Assembly (NCBI GenBank): GCA_015179025.1
Contig: WHUX01000002.1
Coordinates: 310,001-374,000 of the forward strand
Reading direction: 5' to 3'
DNA: 64,000 nucleotides
Origin: Terfezia claveryi
Lineage: Eukaryota > Ascomycota > Pezizomycetes > Pezizales > Pezizaceae
Made by a program: the position numbers and the translations under genes. Positions 39,362-51,825 of the stretch are shown here, piece after piece. How positions within the stretch are numbered: position 1 is the first letter of the stretch; every line of letters begins with the position of its first letter. The notes below the pieces were generated by a model, which saw nothing but the letters and a program-made list of their open reading frames with translations, had not been told where the DNA came from and searched no databases.

Positions 39362-42067
39362 TGTATTGAATTGTCGGAGTCGTCGATATGTATTGTAGCT
39401 TTGCAAACCGAAAGGGCGTTTACAGGTAGGGTACTGTGTCTGATAATAGCCTCACAGCAGACTTATGCCGCTTTCCAGCCGTACTTCGAGCCGCCTCGGT
39501 CGCGGTGGCAGTGTTCGGAGTTTTGTGTTAGGTGAAGTTGACGGTCCTGGGTTAAAAGCAGGCCAGCCAGGGTTAGAGGGAGGCGGAGGCTTTGGGAATG
39601 TACTAGGGATTTCGAAGTTTCTTCCTGGTCCTCCTTTCTCCTTGTTTCCTCTGTTCCTAGGGCGAATAAGAATCCAGATGCTCGAATGGAGCCTCCCAAC
39701 TTTTCGCTGGCGGGAAGGGCTTGGTTATCGCTTGGTCAGGACTGACTGACCTGCAATAGCTGCTAGCATGTAAGTAGTGTTCGGATGGAGAGCTACTTGT
39801 TGTGAGGCCTACGAGTTGGGGATTCGTAGTTTGGACGCCGCACGAGGCTCCGTAGATCTGGGTTGTGTTGTGGCGGAGTAGCCCCCGGTGCATACAAAAG
39901 CCTTGGAGTACTAGCGTTGCTGGATATCCGGAAGTTGCTCAGTGCATAAGTCAAGTAATTATTACGGAACGCTTACGGAGTACAGATACCTAAGAGAGCG
40001 CTGTGTGTACCAAGTATGTATATCTATGTACAGAGTATACCTATGTAATTCCAGCCACAGGTTACACAACCACGCAGTGTTACGAATGCCAAGCCGGCTC
40101 AGGGTAATCCTCCTATTTCTTCTCATTGGCACGGTCATTCCAGGACTGATTGCCGGTTATTAGACAAAGAGAAAAAAAATTCCCCCTTAGTCCGTAAAGA
40201 TATTATTGTTGAGCTAGGACGATATATGTTAAGTATAAGGAATAGCCTGGTGGAGATCCATCAGAGTGGTGATCAATTTGGTAGAGATCCGCAGCGTCAG
40301 TCCACAGCGCTAGTAATTTCTTTCCCTTATACCGTGTACATCCTTAAATAACACCAGCAATTACACCAGCAATTTGATAATGGGATTTTTATTGCTTGGG
40401 AAACTGCTCTCGGTATGAATGTAGCATTCAATGACTTCTTAACTAGACTGGATGGCACTTTCTCCTGGAAAATACCAATATTTACTTGATCAATTAGTAT
40501 AACCCGCTTCAGACAAACAAAAGATGAGAAGCCACTGCCTTACAATTAAGAGAAAGCCTCTTTCAAAATATTCTTCACCCAGTCCTACAGCTGGAGCCCG
40601 CCTCTCTATCTCAAGCGGATCTTTGATTAGGCTCCCATAGAGTTTGTTAAAGCGGGCTAGTAACTAGGCAACTTTCTTCCAATTTGGTTATCACCCCCCA
40701 TCGAACAGCCCTTTGGCCAATTGGCTAACAAGACAGCAAGAGTCATTTTGGAGTGTAGCGGGACATGTAGAGGCTTGTGGACAGTTTATGTTAATACTTA
40801 GTCTCAGACCCTTTATATCGACCTGCAGGCAAGGTGAACGTACAGCTATAACATACACAAGCAAGATGTACTTAAATACCTAGGTATGTGATTAGTGAAT
40901 GGAGTCCCTTATGCTTTGGCTATGGCCCGGGCTCTATAGTCAGCTGGATCTTGTATACTGATCATGTCCCTGGCATATGCTTACCCTTGAAATAGAAGTA
41001 GATTGAGGCTGAAAAGCCCTTAATTGGATTGGCTGAATTTAATGAGCAAGGATGGAGGGCGTTTGAGGTGATGTCAAGTAGGCACAGAAATGAAGCTATG
41101 CCTACATAGCTAAGGGATCATGCAGACTTCAGGAGTTCTCTCATCCTGACTTTTTGCTCCGGGTTGTGGTTGGCCTGCGGCGGCCTAATATACAAAACGG
41201 TCCCGGGATTAACTACCAATCAAGTTGAATGAGTTTTTTATGATTGAGATATGTATATCCCAACACCAAAGAGTATATGCACAGTACATCTTAAGGAACC
41301 TTGTGATGGATGCATTGCAATCTAATCTCCTGCAAAACCTCATTATAAGTGGGGGCGTGGAGTAATGCGGAGGCAATTGTTGTAAGTCTATCAATATCAA
41401 TTAACCGGTTATAGTTACCTAAACTATTGAATCTCAGCTACATAGGCTACCTAAATAGGAAATCGGCCGAAACTGAATCTTTTGGGCACTAGCCCAGACT
41501 GTCTGCGTAAGTATACTTAAAGTAGTAAGGACTCGTAAGTCTTGAGTAGATCTGCTGACATGTCTTAGGATGACTTCAGATGAATCAAGGAACTGTTCAA
41601 GCTGAGGTGCAGGGATCTGATATTTGGAGGCCTCTGCCGAAGGAGCCGCGTTTGCAAGAACATTCGAGACAAGTACCTACTACGAAACACACTATATGAA
41701 GTGATGTAGGCTGGGCCTGCCATTGTGTCGGTGGTCAATGCTAATTGTTTCATGCAAACTGCAATTCCCAGGCGACAGGAGAGCGCACCCTAACAGTATT
41801 CATAACCTTGCATTGGCCCTTCTGCGCTCAAATGCTAGAGAGTAGCCGTTCCATAGAAATTATAGTACAAATGCAAGTTTTCTGCCCATTTCATGATAAA
41901 CCTTCCCATTCCCCAACCCAACAGCTCCCTAATAACAAATCCAAACCCAATTATGGTGCGAGTTATGTGGTGTAACAAGAAGTGTTATACCCCGCTCAAT
42001 GAAACGAGCAAGACTGACCAGAACCCTCTAGTAAATCCTCTTGCGTTAAATCCACCTCTGAATCCCT
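39362..42067. other. 2.7-kb gene-poor AT-rich region
   Basis: 5' flank of RSP5 followed by AT-rich sequence with few and short open frames. A decayed coding relic lies within it (listed separately). Nothing else was recognised. Confidence 0.4.
40511..41232 (+). pseudogene. candidate decayed coding relic with RIP-like stop codons
   Basis: Two stretches read as protein apart from scattered stops. The first (40511-40660) reads DEKPLPYN and then a Phe/Ser/Pro-rich segment, with stops at 40547 (TAA), 40628 and 40658 (TAG). The second (40945-41232) reads WILYTDHVPGICLPLK, later GLAEFNEQGWRAFEVMSS and GLWLACGGLIYK, with TAG at 40993, 40999 and 41107. Every internal stop is TAA or TAG, the products expected from C-to-T change in CAA or CAG, the signature of repeat-induced point mutation in CpA context. 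The stretches are in different frames. I do not recognise the ancestral protein; a transposon is one possibility. This is a reading by eye and could be chance. Confidence 0.3.
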
Positions 42068-42918
42068 TTAATATGGAGCATATCCTCTGGCGCGGCCCCT
42101 GTAGCCACCTCTGTATCCACCGCGTGGAGGGAAGCCTCCCCGTCCGCCATATGGGGTGGGTGCATAGCCACCCCTATTACCGCCAAAGCCGCCTCGACCT
42201 CCACGACCGCCGCCTCGTCCACGCTGCATCCCTGGGATGTTGGTACGCTTTGGTACAACCTAATTATATATATATGTCAGTATTCAGGTATGCAAACCAT
42301 CATACCATGGCAAGAACAAACCTTGAGTGATCGCCCTCGGAACACACTCTCGTTAAGAACGAGTGCCTGAGCTACTAGACTTGGTTCCGTGAATTCTACG
42401 TAGGCGTAGCTATTCCAAGCGTTAAACGAGTTAGCTTAAATGTTGAGTCTCAGTGAGCAGGTTGCCGTACCCTTTGGGATGTCCAGTGAATTTATCCAGT
42501 AGGATGGTTACTCGGTTAATTGAGCCGCAGCTTTGGAAATGCGCCTGTATCTCCTCCGGAGAAGCACCATAGTCTACGTTTCCAACAAAGACACTTCGAG
42601 CATCTATGTCTTCCCGATCCTCGCGTAAATCGTTCCCTTCCTTGTCGAGGGTAGCCTGCATCTCTCGCAATTTTGCAGCCTCTGCTTCCATTTCTGCAAC
42701 TCTTCGCTTCATGGCCGAAATCTCCTCCTATTACCACAGCCCCAACGTTTTTTAAATCAGCTCTTGAATCTTTCTCTTTTGCCCATTGCCCATGTTTCCT
42801 CCCTCACTTAGATCCAACAAGCCACAGAAGAACTTGGACGTCGTAATACCTCATCGTTACCCTCCTCTTCATGAGCATCGATATGCTCCTCCTTTGGTTG
42901 ATGTTCTATGTCGCCCAT
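42068..42918 (-). CDS. nuclear poly(A)-binding RRM protein (PABPN1/Pab2 type)
   Basis: Exons (right to left): 42850-42918, 42471-42727, 42322-42409, 42068-42259; 201 aa. This family binds poly(A) tails in the nucleus and acts in polyadenylation control and RNA surveillance. An acidic start ([15 protein letters not shown]) leads into a coiled coil ([20 protein letters not shown]). A single RRM follows, with RNP2 [10 protein letters not shown] and RNP1 GYAYVEF created by splicing. The end is an Arg/Gly-rich tail ([20 protein letters not shown] and onward), a likely arginine-methylation region. This order (acidic, coiled coil, RRM, RGG) matches S. pombe Pab2 and human PABPN1. Closest symbol would be pab2 (fission yeast) or SGN1 (budding yeast). 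Confidence 0.9.
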
Positions 42919-44923
42919 ATTGAGATTCTACCTATATACCGTGAACATGAGCTTTTGCCTAGTCATGGAACTTTTGATGGAATTGAGTGACTAAGCACGG
43001 TCCTCACCTTGAATTGTGATATTGGCGATTTAGATATGGCAACGAGGACAGAAATGTTATGTTTGAGATGTTGCAATCACCGTTAAGAAATGGGAGAGAC
43101 GCGTGGACGTGAGGTTAAGGAAACAAGAATCACGCAGGTAAGATGAAAGGTTATGCCGCCAAGTCAGCTAAGCAGCCTTATGTCATCTAAATCACGTGAG
43201 GATAACAATGTTCGATGCCAGATGCTGACTTATTCCCTGAATCATGGCCCAGCCTAGGTAGTTACAAGTACGACCAATAATTAAGTGCAGTAACGTCGGA
43301 GATAGACCTCAACATCATCAGTGCTCGAAATCTGTGCCAACAGAACGAAACGCATTTCTAGGCGAACGCCTAGGTTGCCGATAAGCGCTGATAAAATCTG
43401 ACGTTCGTACCGGTACCCGGTATGCCCTATGACAATGCACTTGGAACGTGGACGGACCCGAGATATAAAGTATAAAGCCCCAAAAGCCGTTCATTGTTGC
43501 ACTGCTCATGGAATACCCTCATTGTTATACCCGTTACACCAGCTTTGTTCTGATATCATCTAGTGGGTTACTACTAGTGAGTATACGTACCTTCCATGAT
43601 ATAATTAGGTTACATGCATGTTGGATTTCAAATTTGGTGTGGAGTATGAGTGGGTGGTGTTCTACTCTACTCTGCTGAACCAGACTAACTCTGCTGCAAC
43701 CATGCGGGTCAAAACGTTGCTCATACACAATTATACCTACCTACACAAGTCAGAAAAAAAGTGGGAAGAAGTTCCAGAGCCAGGTAGAGTAATTGGTGCC
43801 GGACCGCTGCTTGTCGCCCGGATTCGACATAGACTCCGAGAGTGCGTCCAGCTTGATGTGCATCTGGGTTCGTCACAGTCGGATTCTAGTCTGGTTTCAG
43901 AATCTCTCGATATTGTTCGACACCGCTCAGACCGCCACGTATGCACTCAGTGTTTACAAGGAAGAATATTCCATTCACAAGGGTCCTATTTTTCTTGCTG
44001 CGCGATTTGACAGGTTGCCGAAGATGATCCGAGTGACGATGAGATGGTCGACAAGACAGATAGTTGGCACCACAGTATCATCATTAGGTAATTACAAGGT
44101 AATGTGATGGAAAATTGGGGTTTAAGTCAATGTTCAGGTCCTCAGGTTTGAAAACTTGGCTGAAAAAAAAAGTTCCGCTGGGGGAAATAGGGATCTGCAT
44201 GAGGAAACATGGCAACCAGCCGCTATCCAGCTCTCATTGGCTAGTTTCATCGCTTGGGGAAGCATAGCGACCAGTGATTATTGGCTAGCTCCATCCAGAG
44301 GAGCAAACTGCCGGGCACATCATTTGGGAATTCAGGTACCAATTTTACCCCTGGGCCAACAATCCAGTGAGAGAGCGTCGCTGACAGAGATGAGGTATCA
44401 CCCTTGTCCCAGCAGGAGAAAATGAGAACACAGGGGGAAAGCTACCACAAACTGAAAAATCCGGCGCTGAGAGGGCGAAAATTTGCCCAATGGGCCCAAG
44501 CAAGTGCACTACCCCCAGGCGATTTCAGGTACCCAATATTCGGCCTAATATTCGCCTAGCAGGCGGGTCAGCCCTTTCGTCTCTAGTGTGAACTGGCCCA
44601 CGTTGGCACTAGAGAGATTAAAAGCTCCCGAGCCCGCCCCAGCTTTTGCTCATCTCTCCTTCCACCCCTTCCCCACCCTGCACTCCTTGCACCCGTTGCC
44701 TTTGCGCATCACCGACACTCTCTCCGAGTCGACGACACTGCTCTTCAGCACTACTTACTAACACGCCGAACGGCCATTCTATCCTTTGTGCTATATAATC
44801 TTCGCGGGACTGCTGTCTCTGAACGAATCTTTTACTTCTACAATATCGCATGCTGAATTGACGACCAGCTACAAAATAAGAACAATTCTCACTATCCTCC
44901 AATCCCTACTAGGATAAATCAAA
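42919..44923. other. intergenic region between divergent Pab2-like and expansin-like genes
   Basis: No gene was recognised. Overlapping frames of about 100-130 codons at 43618-44107 (+) have no domain and are open in parallel frames, so they look like chance. The C-rich stretch just before 44924 is probably the leader of the expansin-like gene. Confidence 0.4.
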
Positions 44924-45838
44924 ATGAAGCCCCTCAGCAGTATTTTTTCAATCGGAGCATTACTTGCCTTTGCCGGCAGTGTAGTAGCCGCCCCAGTCCC
45001 AGATGCTGCCCCTGTTCCAGCGAAGCATACCGAGTATGTCTGGTACACCGTCTATCATACTAAAGTCGTTGGGGTCACCAAAACCGAGTGGGTTAATCCC
45101 CCTACCACCACGATTAGTAGATCAAAGCCAACGACGACGACGACAACGACAACAACAGACGAGGAGACTACCACAGAGACGACCATATATCCTACGACCA
45201 CTTCGACAACCACCAGCACTACTGAAAGCACAACTGAATATCCCACTACCTCTACGACCACCACCACCTCCTCCACTACTACCTCCACCACAACTACCCC
45301 TACCCCTACATCTACAACCACTACTTCTACAACCACAACGGAGGAGACAACCTCAACCACAGATATCCCAACACTGACACTGCCGACGCCCACTCCTGAC
45401 ATCGAAGTTGAAGTCGTAACTCCAAAGGCCTTGCCAACTCCATCCCCAAAGCCGCAGTCTCTTACTGGCGGAGGATGGGAAGGCGAAGCTACATACTTTG
45501 ACCCTGGGATGGGCTCTTGTGGGATCACAAGTGGACCCAGTGATATGATTGCTGCGATCTCATATCAGGTCATGGATCCTAAGAACCCAGGCAATCCCAA
45601 TAACAACCCACTCTGCGGCAAGAAGATTAGGTGTACTAGAGGCGGCAAATATCCAACCATCATCACGGTCGTTGATAGGTGCCCAGTTTGTGTATGTTTT
45701 CCATCCTTGAAAAATGTATATATTTCGCTAACCCCTCTTTAGAAATCAGGAGACCTCGACCTCTCACCGGCTGCTTATGCTGCTCTTGGTGGTACTGTCG
45801 ATGAAGGCCGTTTCACTATCCAGTGCAACTGGGTTTAA
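44924..45838 (+). CDS. secreted expansin-like protein (Thr-rich linker plus RlpA-like double-psi beta-barrel)
   Basis: Exons: 44924-45691 and 45743-45838, 287 aa. A signal peptide (about residues 1-22, ending VVAAP) is followed by a short conserved-looking segment (EYVWYTVYHTKVVGVTKTEW). A long Thr/Ser-rich mucin-like linker (about residues 60-155) leads to the C-terminal barrel. The barrel has GGGWEGEATYFDPGMGSCG, PLCGKKIRCTRGGK, TIITVVDRCPVC and, after splicing, GDLDLSPAAYAALG. These are typical of fungal RlpA-like/expansin-like or barwin-like proteins, which bind or loosen polysaccharides. The linker is presumably O-mannosylated. The 51-nt intron lies directly after the Cys codon of RCPVC. 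Family membership is clear; enzymatic activity is not established for this group. Confidence 0.88.
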
Positions 45839-46491
45839 ACATGGTAATAGCTGTATGGTGATGCTTGATGCATCAGTATCTATATTCCACCCATTTGACT
45901 TCTTTCCCTTCAATCTGACGTTTGATTGGCAATTTTGCTTTCATATACAAAGGTTTACTTTCTTACTTGGAATTTCTTGATTTGGGGAGATGACATTCTG
46001 CTTGCAGAATTCTTTCAGAAAGGGTTTCTTGAATGTTGCTGTTTTTATGCCTGTTTGCTAGGAATTTTAAGATATTTGCGGGGCATGAATGAGGTCTGGA
46101 AATCCTTGTGGATAGGTACAGGTGCATGGTCATCTTGGCATCTTGTTGGTTTGGCTGGGTTCGGTGTTTTTAGACTTGGATTGGCTACTTATGTTTCGTC
46201 TTGTGTGTGGCGTGTGCGAAATGGGGGGACGATCGACCCCAAGGACGGAAAATAGTTTGGGTACAACAATAGATGTTACAAGCGTCTAGCCTTCATGCAT
46301 TGTCCATTGTCCTATGATTCCCCTTGTGCAAATGATGTACATTTTATTCTATATTAAATATACCTATTTAATTAGTAGTATGTCTTTCCACTAGATATGT
46401 TTCATTCGCGGCCCTTCAATATGGATGAGGGGAATGTGGGTCGGATCTTATACAGATTAGATCGGGTTACATGGAAAATATAATTGTGGAG
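45839..46491. other. intergenic region between converging genes
   Basis: 3' flanks of the expansin-like gene (+) and the LYR-like gene (-). T-rich sequence; nothing else was recognised. Confidence 0.35.
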
Positions 46492-46994
46492 CTACACAAG
46501 GTCGAGCTCAGCAGACTGGTTGAGTAACCTCAGCGTCTCATCGTAGGACTGGTATGTTGCGGGTGTAAGACCCAGCTGTGCTGCTTGGGCAAATCTGTAA
46601 GGTGGTACAGAGCACCAGCGTTAGCCAATTGCAGCTTCCACTTATATTCGAATCCAGTTCAATGCATGTATCATGGGCTGCAGAGAGAGGGACAAACGAA
46701 CCTGCGGAACCGGGAGTTATTCTGCCAGTAGTGTACAAAGCATAGATTCCTCACAATCTGGTGCTCAATTCCGACCCTTTCCCCCGCTGCCCTGAGGAAC
46801 TCGAGAGTGTTGTCTATCCGAGTTTGGTTGAAAGATATGGGGGGGCGTTCGCGGAAGGACTTTCGGAGTTTGTCGCGAATGGCGTACCGGGCAGGCACCG
46901 AGTATTGGACAGCGATGAGGCCCGCTCGGAGCAGGTGACGGTAGGTGTGGAGAATGGTCAGGCGGGAGGGAAGGGGAGGGCCACCGATTGGCAT
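46492..46994 (-). CDS. small LYR-like / DUF1763-type protein, probably mitochondrial
   Basis: Exons (right to left): 46702-46994 and 46492-46594, 131 aa. The protein is helical. Its first third reads TILHTYRHLLRAGLIAVQYS, then PARYAIRDKLRKSF and NTLEFLRAAGERVGIEHQIV. The YRHLLRAG motif and the spaced basic residues match an LYR-like family known in fungi as DUF1763. LYR proteins commonly act as assembly factors or accessory subunits in mitochondria. The 107-nt intron (GTTCGT to ACAG) joins SRFRRF-type sequence to FAQAAQLGLTPATYQSYDET. The start ATG lies just beside a T28 tract, so the transcript leader is purine/A-rich. Family assignment is from memory of motifs. Confidence 0.7.
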
Positions 46995-47016
46995 GGTGGG
47001 GGCAGCCAGAAGATTG

Positions 47017-47047
<31 letters not shown>

Positions 47048-48062
47048 CTTTTCTTTCGGGGGGGGGGGGGGATAAACGGCGAATGGTTTGGTTTGTTTGG
47101 TTTCTAGAGGAAGGTTTAAGGCTGCATTATATGCATTATATGCAATGAGGATTTTGGGTGGAGTTGGGAGGTTGGGGTCGGTAGGTATGTAGAGCGGTTC
47201 ATAGGCTGATTGGATGGTATGTAACATCAAGAGTTGGCCTCGGAGATCTAAGGAAACGCCAGCCTGGACCCGTCCCTCAGGTACCTCGTCGGGCAGGCCG
47301 GCATGCGTCACTGATACATACAGTAGTATGTAGGTATCGCTGAGGCACAAACGCGAGACGCTGCAGCAAAAACAGCGCAAAAAAAAACCCCATCCGATAG
47401 CATTTCAGCTCGATCTCAGCAGCCTGAATCTAGGCCTGCCTGCCTGCCTGCCTCACTCGTAGCTGGTCTCTGGCGGAGATAATTGTGCATTGCAAAGCAG
47501 ATGCTGGGCGGCCCGGTTGCCAACTAGCTGTGGCCGATCGATCCGCCCGGTGTCGAAGGCTTGTTGTGCCTGACGGGGTCCACGGCCGTGTCCTGCTCCT
47601 GCCACCAACCCAGAGCATACCGTACTGGGCGGGGCAACGAGTAGGCACCATAGCTTTGCTCGAACTCCACATCTGAGCTGCCCATACCATACTGCCCATA
47701 CTGCCCCATACCCATCCGCTCATACTCCCCCATTGCCCATACTGACTGCCCGCCCATACTGCTCCTCATATCGCTACAACTACGCTGCTGCAGCTGCCGG
47801 TCCCATTACGTGCCCTTCTGAAGGCTCGCCATCCCATAGCCCGCATAGCCCTTCAGCCCTCCCTCCACGCCCGCGGAAGGAAACTGGCCCGCTCTGTCGC
47901 TCCCAATCCCAGAAAGGGGGAGATTCGTAGTGAAACAATCTGCCTAACGAAAGCTTCATCATCAATTAACCCCCTTACCCCTTTGAAACAGAAGGAAAGA
48001 GAAAAATTAAAAAAAATTTAAAAAAAATAAAAATAAAAATAAAAAAAAATATATATATAACT
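46995..48062. other. divergent promoter region of LYR-like and CHY/RING genes
   Basis: No gene was recognised. It contains the T/G homopolymer block, a CCTG tetranucleotide run at about 47435-47453, an imperfect CCCATACTG repeat at about 47680-47762 and an A-rich leader at 48000-48060 just before the + strand start. Confidence 0.4.
47020..47071. repeat. T28 tract followed by a G14 run
   Basis: T28 at 47020-47047, then CTTTTCTTTC and a G14 run at 47058-47071. It lies 25 nt upstream of the LYR-like start on the other strand, so the transcript would carry long C and A runs in its leader. Homopolymer lengths in such tracts are often unreliable. Confidence 0.8.
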
Positions 48063-50435
48063 ATGACTACCTATGCGACCTCAATCTACAACTATGTTGG
48101 CCGGCGACTGAGCTGGTCGAGTAATGGTGGGCCCAGCTCAGACCAGCCGCAGCGGCCGTCATCACATGATCTCCTGGCCGGAGAGCCCTCATCAACATCC
48201 CATCATACTTCATATACACTTCCCCAACCTTTGTCGTCCCTCCTGGTGCCACAGTCTGCAACGCTCCAGCTGACATTGGCCACAGCTATAGACGTGCAAC
48301 CGGATGGCGATCAGGACGATGCAGTCTCTGAGCAAACACTGGTTGTTATCGAGCATATCCCGGCGAGGGTGTTGCGTCCCCCAATGCCAGGTGCAGGCGA
48401 TCCTGCGTCGTATTCTGGAGATTTAGAAGCAGGAGCAGCAGCAGGAACAGCAGCAGCAGGAGAGCCAGACAACTCATTAATAAATAACGCTACTTCAGAT
48501 TTCGATCCTCCAACCCTGTCCCCGCCTGAGGGATCGTCCCAAGCACAAACTTCCGCCGCTGCTGCTATGAGAACACCAACAGACACACCAAGTCCCATGG
48601 CAGGAACATCTCTGGGTGAAACAGTAATCACTAGTCCTACTACCGTATCCGGAAACAACGACACCACTCGCGGTGACGAGTCGAATACAATGAGGTCCAG
48701 CGCTCTCCCGAAAGACGACGGAAAGCGGGAATTAAGGCAGTCGCTGATGGAAATACATAAGCTGGACATTACCGAGCGGGAAAAGGCGAAACGGATGCAT
48801 GCTGTAATGACGGAGAAGTATAATGCCCTAAAAGAGCGGAAGAGGCAATCAAAGCAGGTTGAGATATTACCACCGGAGAGAGAGGACCCGTTTGAGGTTA
48901 CGCCAGAGGATGCAAAGAAGAGTTATCATAAAGATAATGAGATGGGGTGCGCACATTATAAGAGGGGGGTAAAGTTGCAATGTAGCACGTGTCGAAAGTG
49001 GCATACTTGTAGATTTTGCCATGATGAGGCTGAGGACCATATTTTAATACGGAGAGAAACGAAGAATATGCTGTGTATGCATTGTGGGAAGGCGCAGCCT
49101 GCACAGCAGGATTGTAGGCATTGTGGGGTTAAAAGTGCAAGATATTATTGTGATAAGGTGAGTGAATTACTTTTAAGGACAAGGAGATAGTTGGAGAGTG
49201 CTAACGGTGGGAAGTGCAAATTATGGGATGATGACCCGGAGAAAAAGATATATCATTGTGATGACTGTGGTATTTGCCGAATTGGGGCGGGGTTAGGGAA
49301 GGACTTCTTCCATTGCAAGGTGAGCCATCCAACACTTCTTTCAGTCTGCTAAATTTGATCTAATATCCGGGTTTTTATAGAAATGCGGAGTATGTATGTC
49401 AATTAGGCTACAAGAATACCATCGATGTATCGAACGAAGCACGGAGTGTGATTGCCCAATCTGTGGAGAGTTCATGTTCACATCTACACAAACAGTTGTT
49501 TTCATGGTAAGGTCAACCCAACCCGGTTCTATCGTTTTCCAGCTGCAGGAACTTTCACTGACATGTTACCCTAGAAATGTGGCCACTCAATACACCACAA
49601 ATGCTACTACGAGCATATGAAATCCTCTTACCGTTGCCCTACGTTTGTCCCTCCATCTCCTTGCCATCTCAGCTTTACCATCTCATCCTTTCATCTATTC
49701 TGCTCTAGTTACCCTGCTCTAATTACCCAACCCGCAACTAACAACCCCCAGATGCTACCGCACAATCATCAACATGGAATCTCAATTCCGAGCTCTCGAT
49801 AATGAAATCTCCAATCAGGCCCTCCCTACACCCTACGATTCTTGGCGATGTCTCATCTCCTGCAACGATTGCTCCGCTCGGTCCAATGTCTCCTTCCACT
49901 TCCTCGGTCTGAAATGTGAAACCTGCCGTTCATACAATACAAATCAAAACCGCCTGATACGGCCCGAAGACGACTACGCCACATCCCCGCCCACGTCCGA
50001 CGCTGGGATTGGTCGATCTCCACCAGGCTCTAGACAGCATCCACATGCTCACGCCCACCCGCATAGTTCAGGGGGGCGGGAAGGGCGCCAACCATTTTAG
50101 CGGCAACAGTCGCTATTGGGAATCCGGGTACGGTGATTGATATGGTTACCTCGGGCTCGGCAAATCCCGACAGGAGGCTGATTTATGATGATGGGTGGGA
50201 TAGTAGTGATGATGAGGATGAGGGAGAGGGGAGTGTGGTGGGGGATGATAATTGGAGTAGATGTGGGAGTGAGACTGGAGAGGAGGTGGATGATGGAGGA
50301 CTTGTACCTGGATTGGGCGGGTTGGGTGGATTGTCATTGTTTGGGGGGGAGGAGGCAGCGGAGGAGGAACCGACGCTGGAGGAGGATGAAGAGGAGGAGG
50401 ACGATGATTTTTTGAATTTGACAGGGCATAGATGA
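48063..50435 (+). CDS. CHY zinc-finger / RING E3 ligase (RCHY1/PIRH2 type), possible frameshift near the 3' end
   Basis: Exons: 48063-49157, 49215-49319, 49381-49506, 49575-49642, 49752-50100 or to 50435. Proteins of this type are RING E3 ligases with a CHY zinc finger. The first 230 residues are Ser/Pro-rich and probably disordered. A helical basic segment ([20 protein letters not shown]) precedes the CHY finger ([20 protein letters not shown], about 295-330) and the CTCHY part ([20 protein letters not shown]). The RING is [11 protein letters not shown]...[14 protein letters not shown]...RCPTC (about 425-465), followed by a zinc ribbon ([20 protein letters not shown], then CETCRSYN). As deposited the frame ends at 50100 (580 aa). 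A one-base addition in the G run at 50071-50076 would continue into an acidic tail ending GHR (692 aa). A 35-nt intron at 50066-50100 would also restore frame but is shorter than any other here. Confidence 0.87.
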
Positions 50436-51825
50436 AGCGCGCTCCAAAGCGCAGTAGAAGAATGCGTTTTTTTGGAGTTGGGAGGGCCCGATGACTGGGG
50501 TCTTTTTTTTTTTTCCCCGTTTCTCCTTTTTTTGCTTCTTTGGGCGGGTTGCTTTTCTGCGTTTAACCTTGTTTCTTGATTTTTTTTTTTTCGTACCGAG
50601 TATCCTTCATGTTCATCCTCTGCTTTGCTATGCTATGCGCTTTTTTTATACATATAGGCGGCAGCGTAGTGGGCGTATAGAGCTACGTTAGGTTAGAGAG
50701 GGGCGTTGAATTTAAATATTTTACTGGTCTCTGATGAGAATTTTGATGTGCTGCATCAATTGAAGCTTCATGTGAGGTATCACTGAGGTGAACCATTTTT
50801 TTTTTTTTTTTTTTACTTTGGTGGAGTTACCCTCAATGTAACAACAAACAGCTTTTTTTTTTTTTTTTTTTTTCCGTATAAATATAAGATATATCCCTAG
50901 AAATAAAACTCACCCTTACAGTAGTACCCTGGATTATTTTTTATTTTTATTTTTATTTTTCTAACCACACCTTTCCTATTAATGTCGATCCCCTATAACG
51001 TTATTTATATTGGAGTATGTTTTCCGCTAAGCTTCAAGGAAAAAGGAACTATGTACTTGGCTATTTGATACATTACATGGGGGGTAAGAAGTTTCTGGGA
51101 GCGGGAGAAGAAGAAGGGGTGGGGGGGGGGTGGGGGTTGGAATTTACCTGAATCAGTTAACTGGACAGGGCGGTTGGGGGGAACTCTTTAATGCCTGGGC
51201 GTAGTTGCAGCTCGTTAAACATACGCAAACTCTGTAAATTACGGCTCTGCTTTTTCTCGCTGCATGCTTACCCCACGTTCTTGGTTGGAGTATCTATTGC
51301 GTACAGAGACATAGAGCAACCAGACTAGGTACGGAAGAGGGGCTACTCAGCCAGGTCCTATTCCAGATCTTTGAATGGAGCCACTCAGGGGCTTAAACTC
51401 AAGCAGGCCATGATCAATTGCTATGAGGGACATATATAAAACAGCCCAACAACCCTACCACAAAAAAACACCATAAGAACACTGAAAGAAGCATTCCACA
51501 GGTATAAAGGACAATCTGCAAAACAGCCAAGCACCAGCGAGTAAAATAGACTGTACAAAAAAGAAGAAACACCGCAAAAAAAAACCTTTTCTCCTTTTGT
51601 ACCATCAATCGCTAATATATGCCAGTCCCAACTCCAGCACAATGAGTTTCATGAAAAATGTGCAGCGCAAAGTAAGCAATAAGGCTAGGTATGTGGGGAT
51701 GTTGACAGAGTGGTACAGAAGAGTTTGTTGACTATTGGCCCGGGAAGTTGTGTGCTGCTGCTGTGAGTCCCACCATACGGGAGAAGATATTAAGCCCCGC
51801 TGTCCTCCTTGTTTCCGCTTCATTC
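50436..51825. other. intergenic region between converging genes
   Basis: T-rich 3' flank of the CHY/RING gene with several long T runs (50504-50514, 50580-50591, 50798-50814, 50854-50873), then sequence leading to the stop of the 51826 gene. Short frames over the T runs are not credible. Confidence 0.4.

Noticed and set aside
43618..44107. Overlapping + strand frames of 130 and 104 codons
   Set aside because: They overlap in different frames, lack domains and have no promoter-like leader; neither is preferred.
47683..47762. CCCATACTG-type repeats as a CRISPR-like or satellite array
   Set aside because: Units are short, irregular and without spacers; ordinary imperfect simple sequence.
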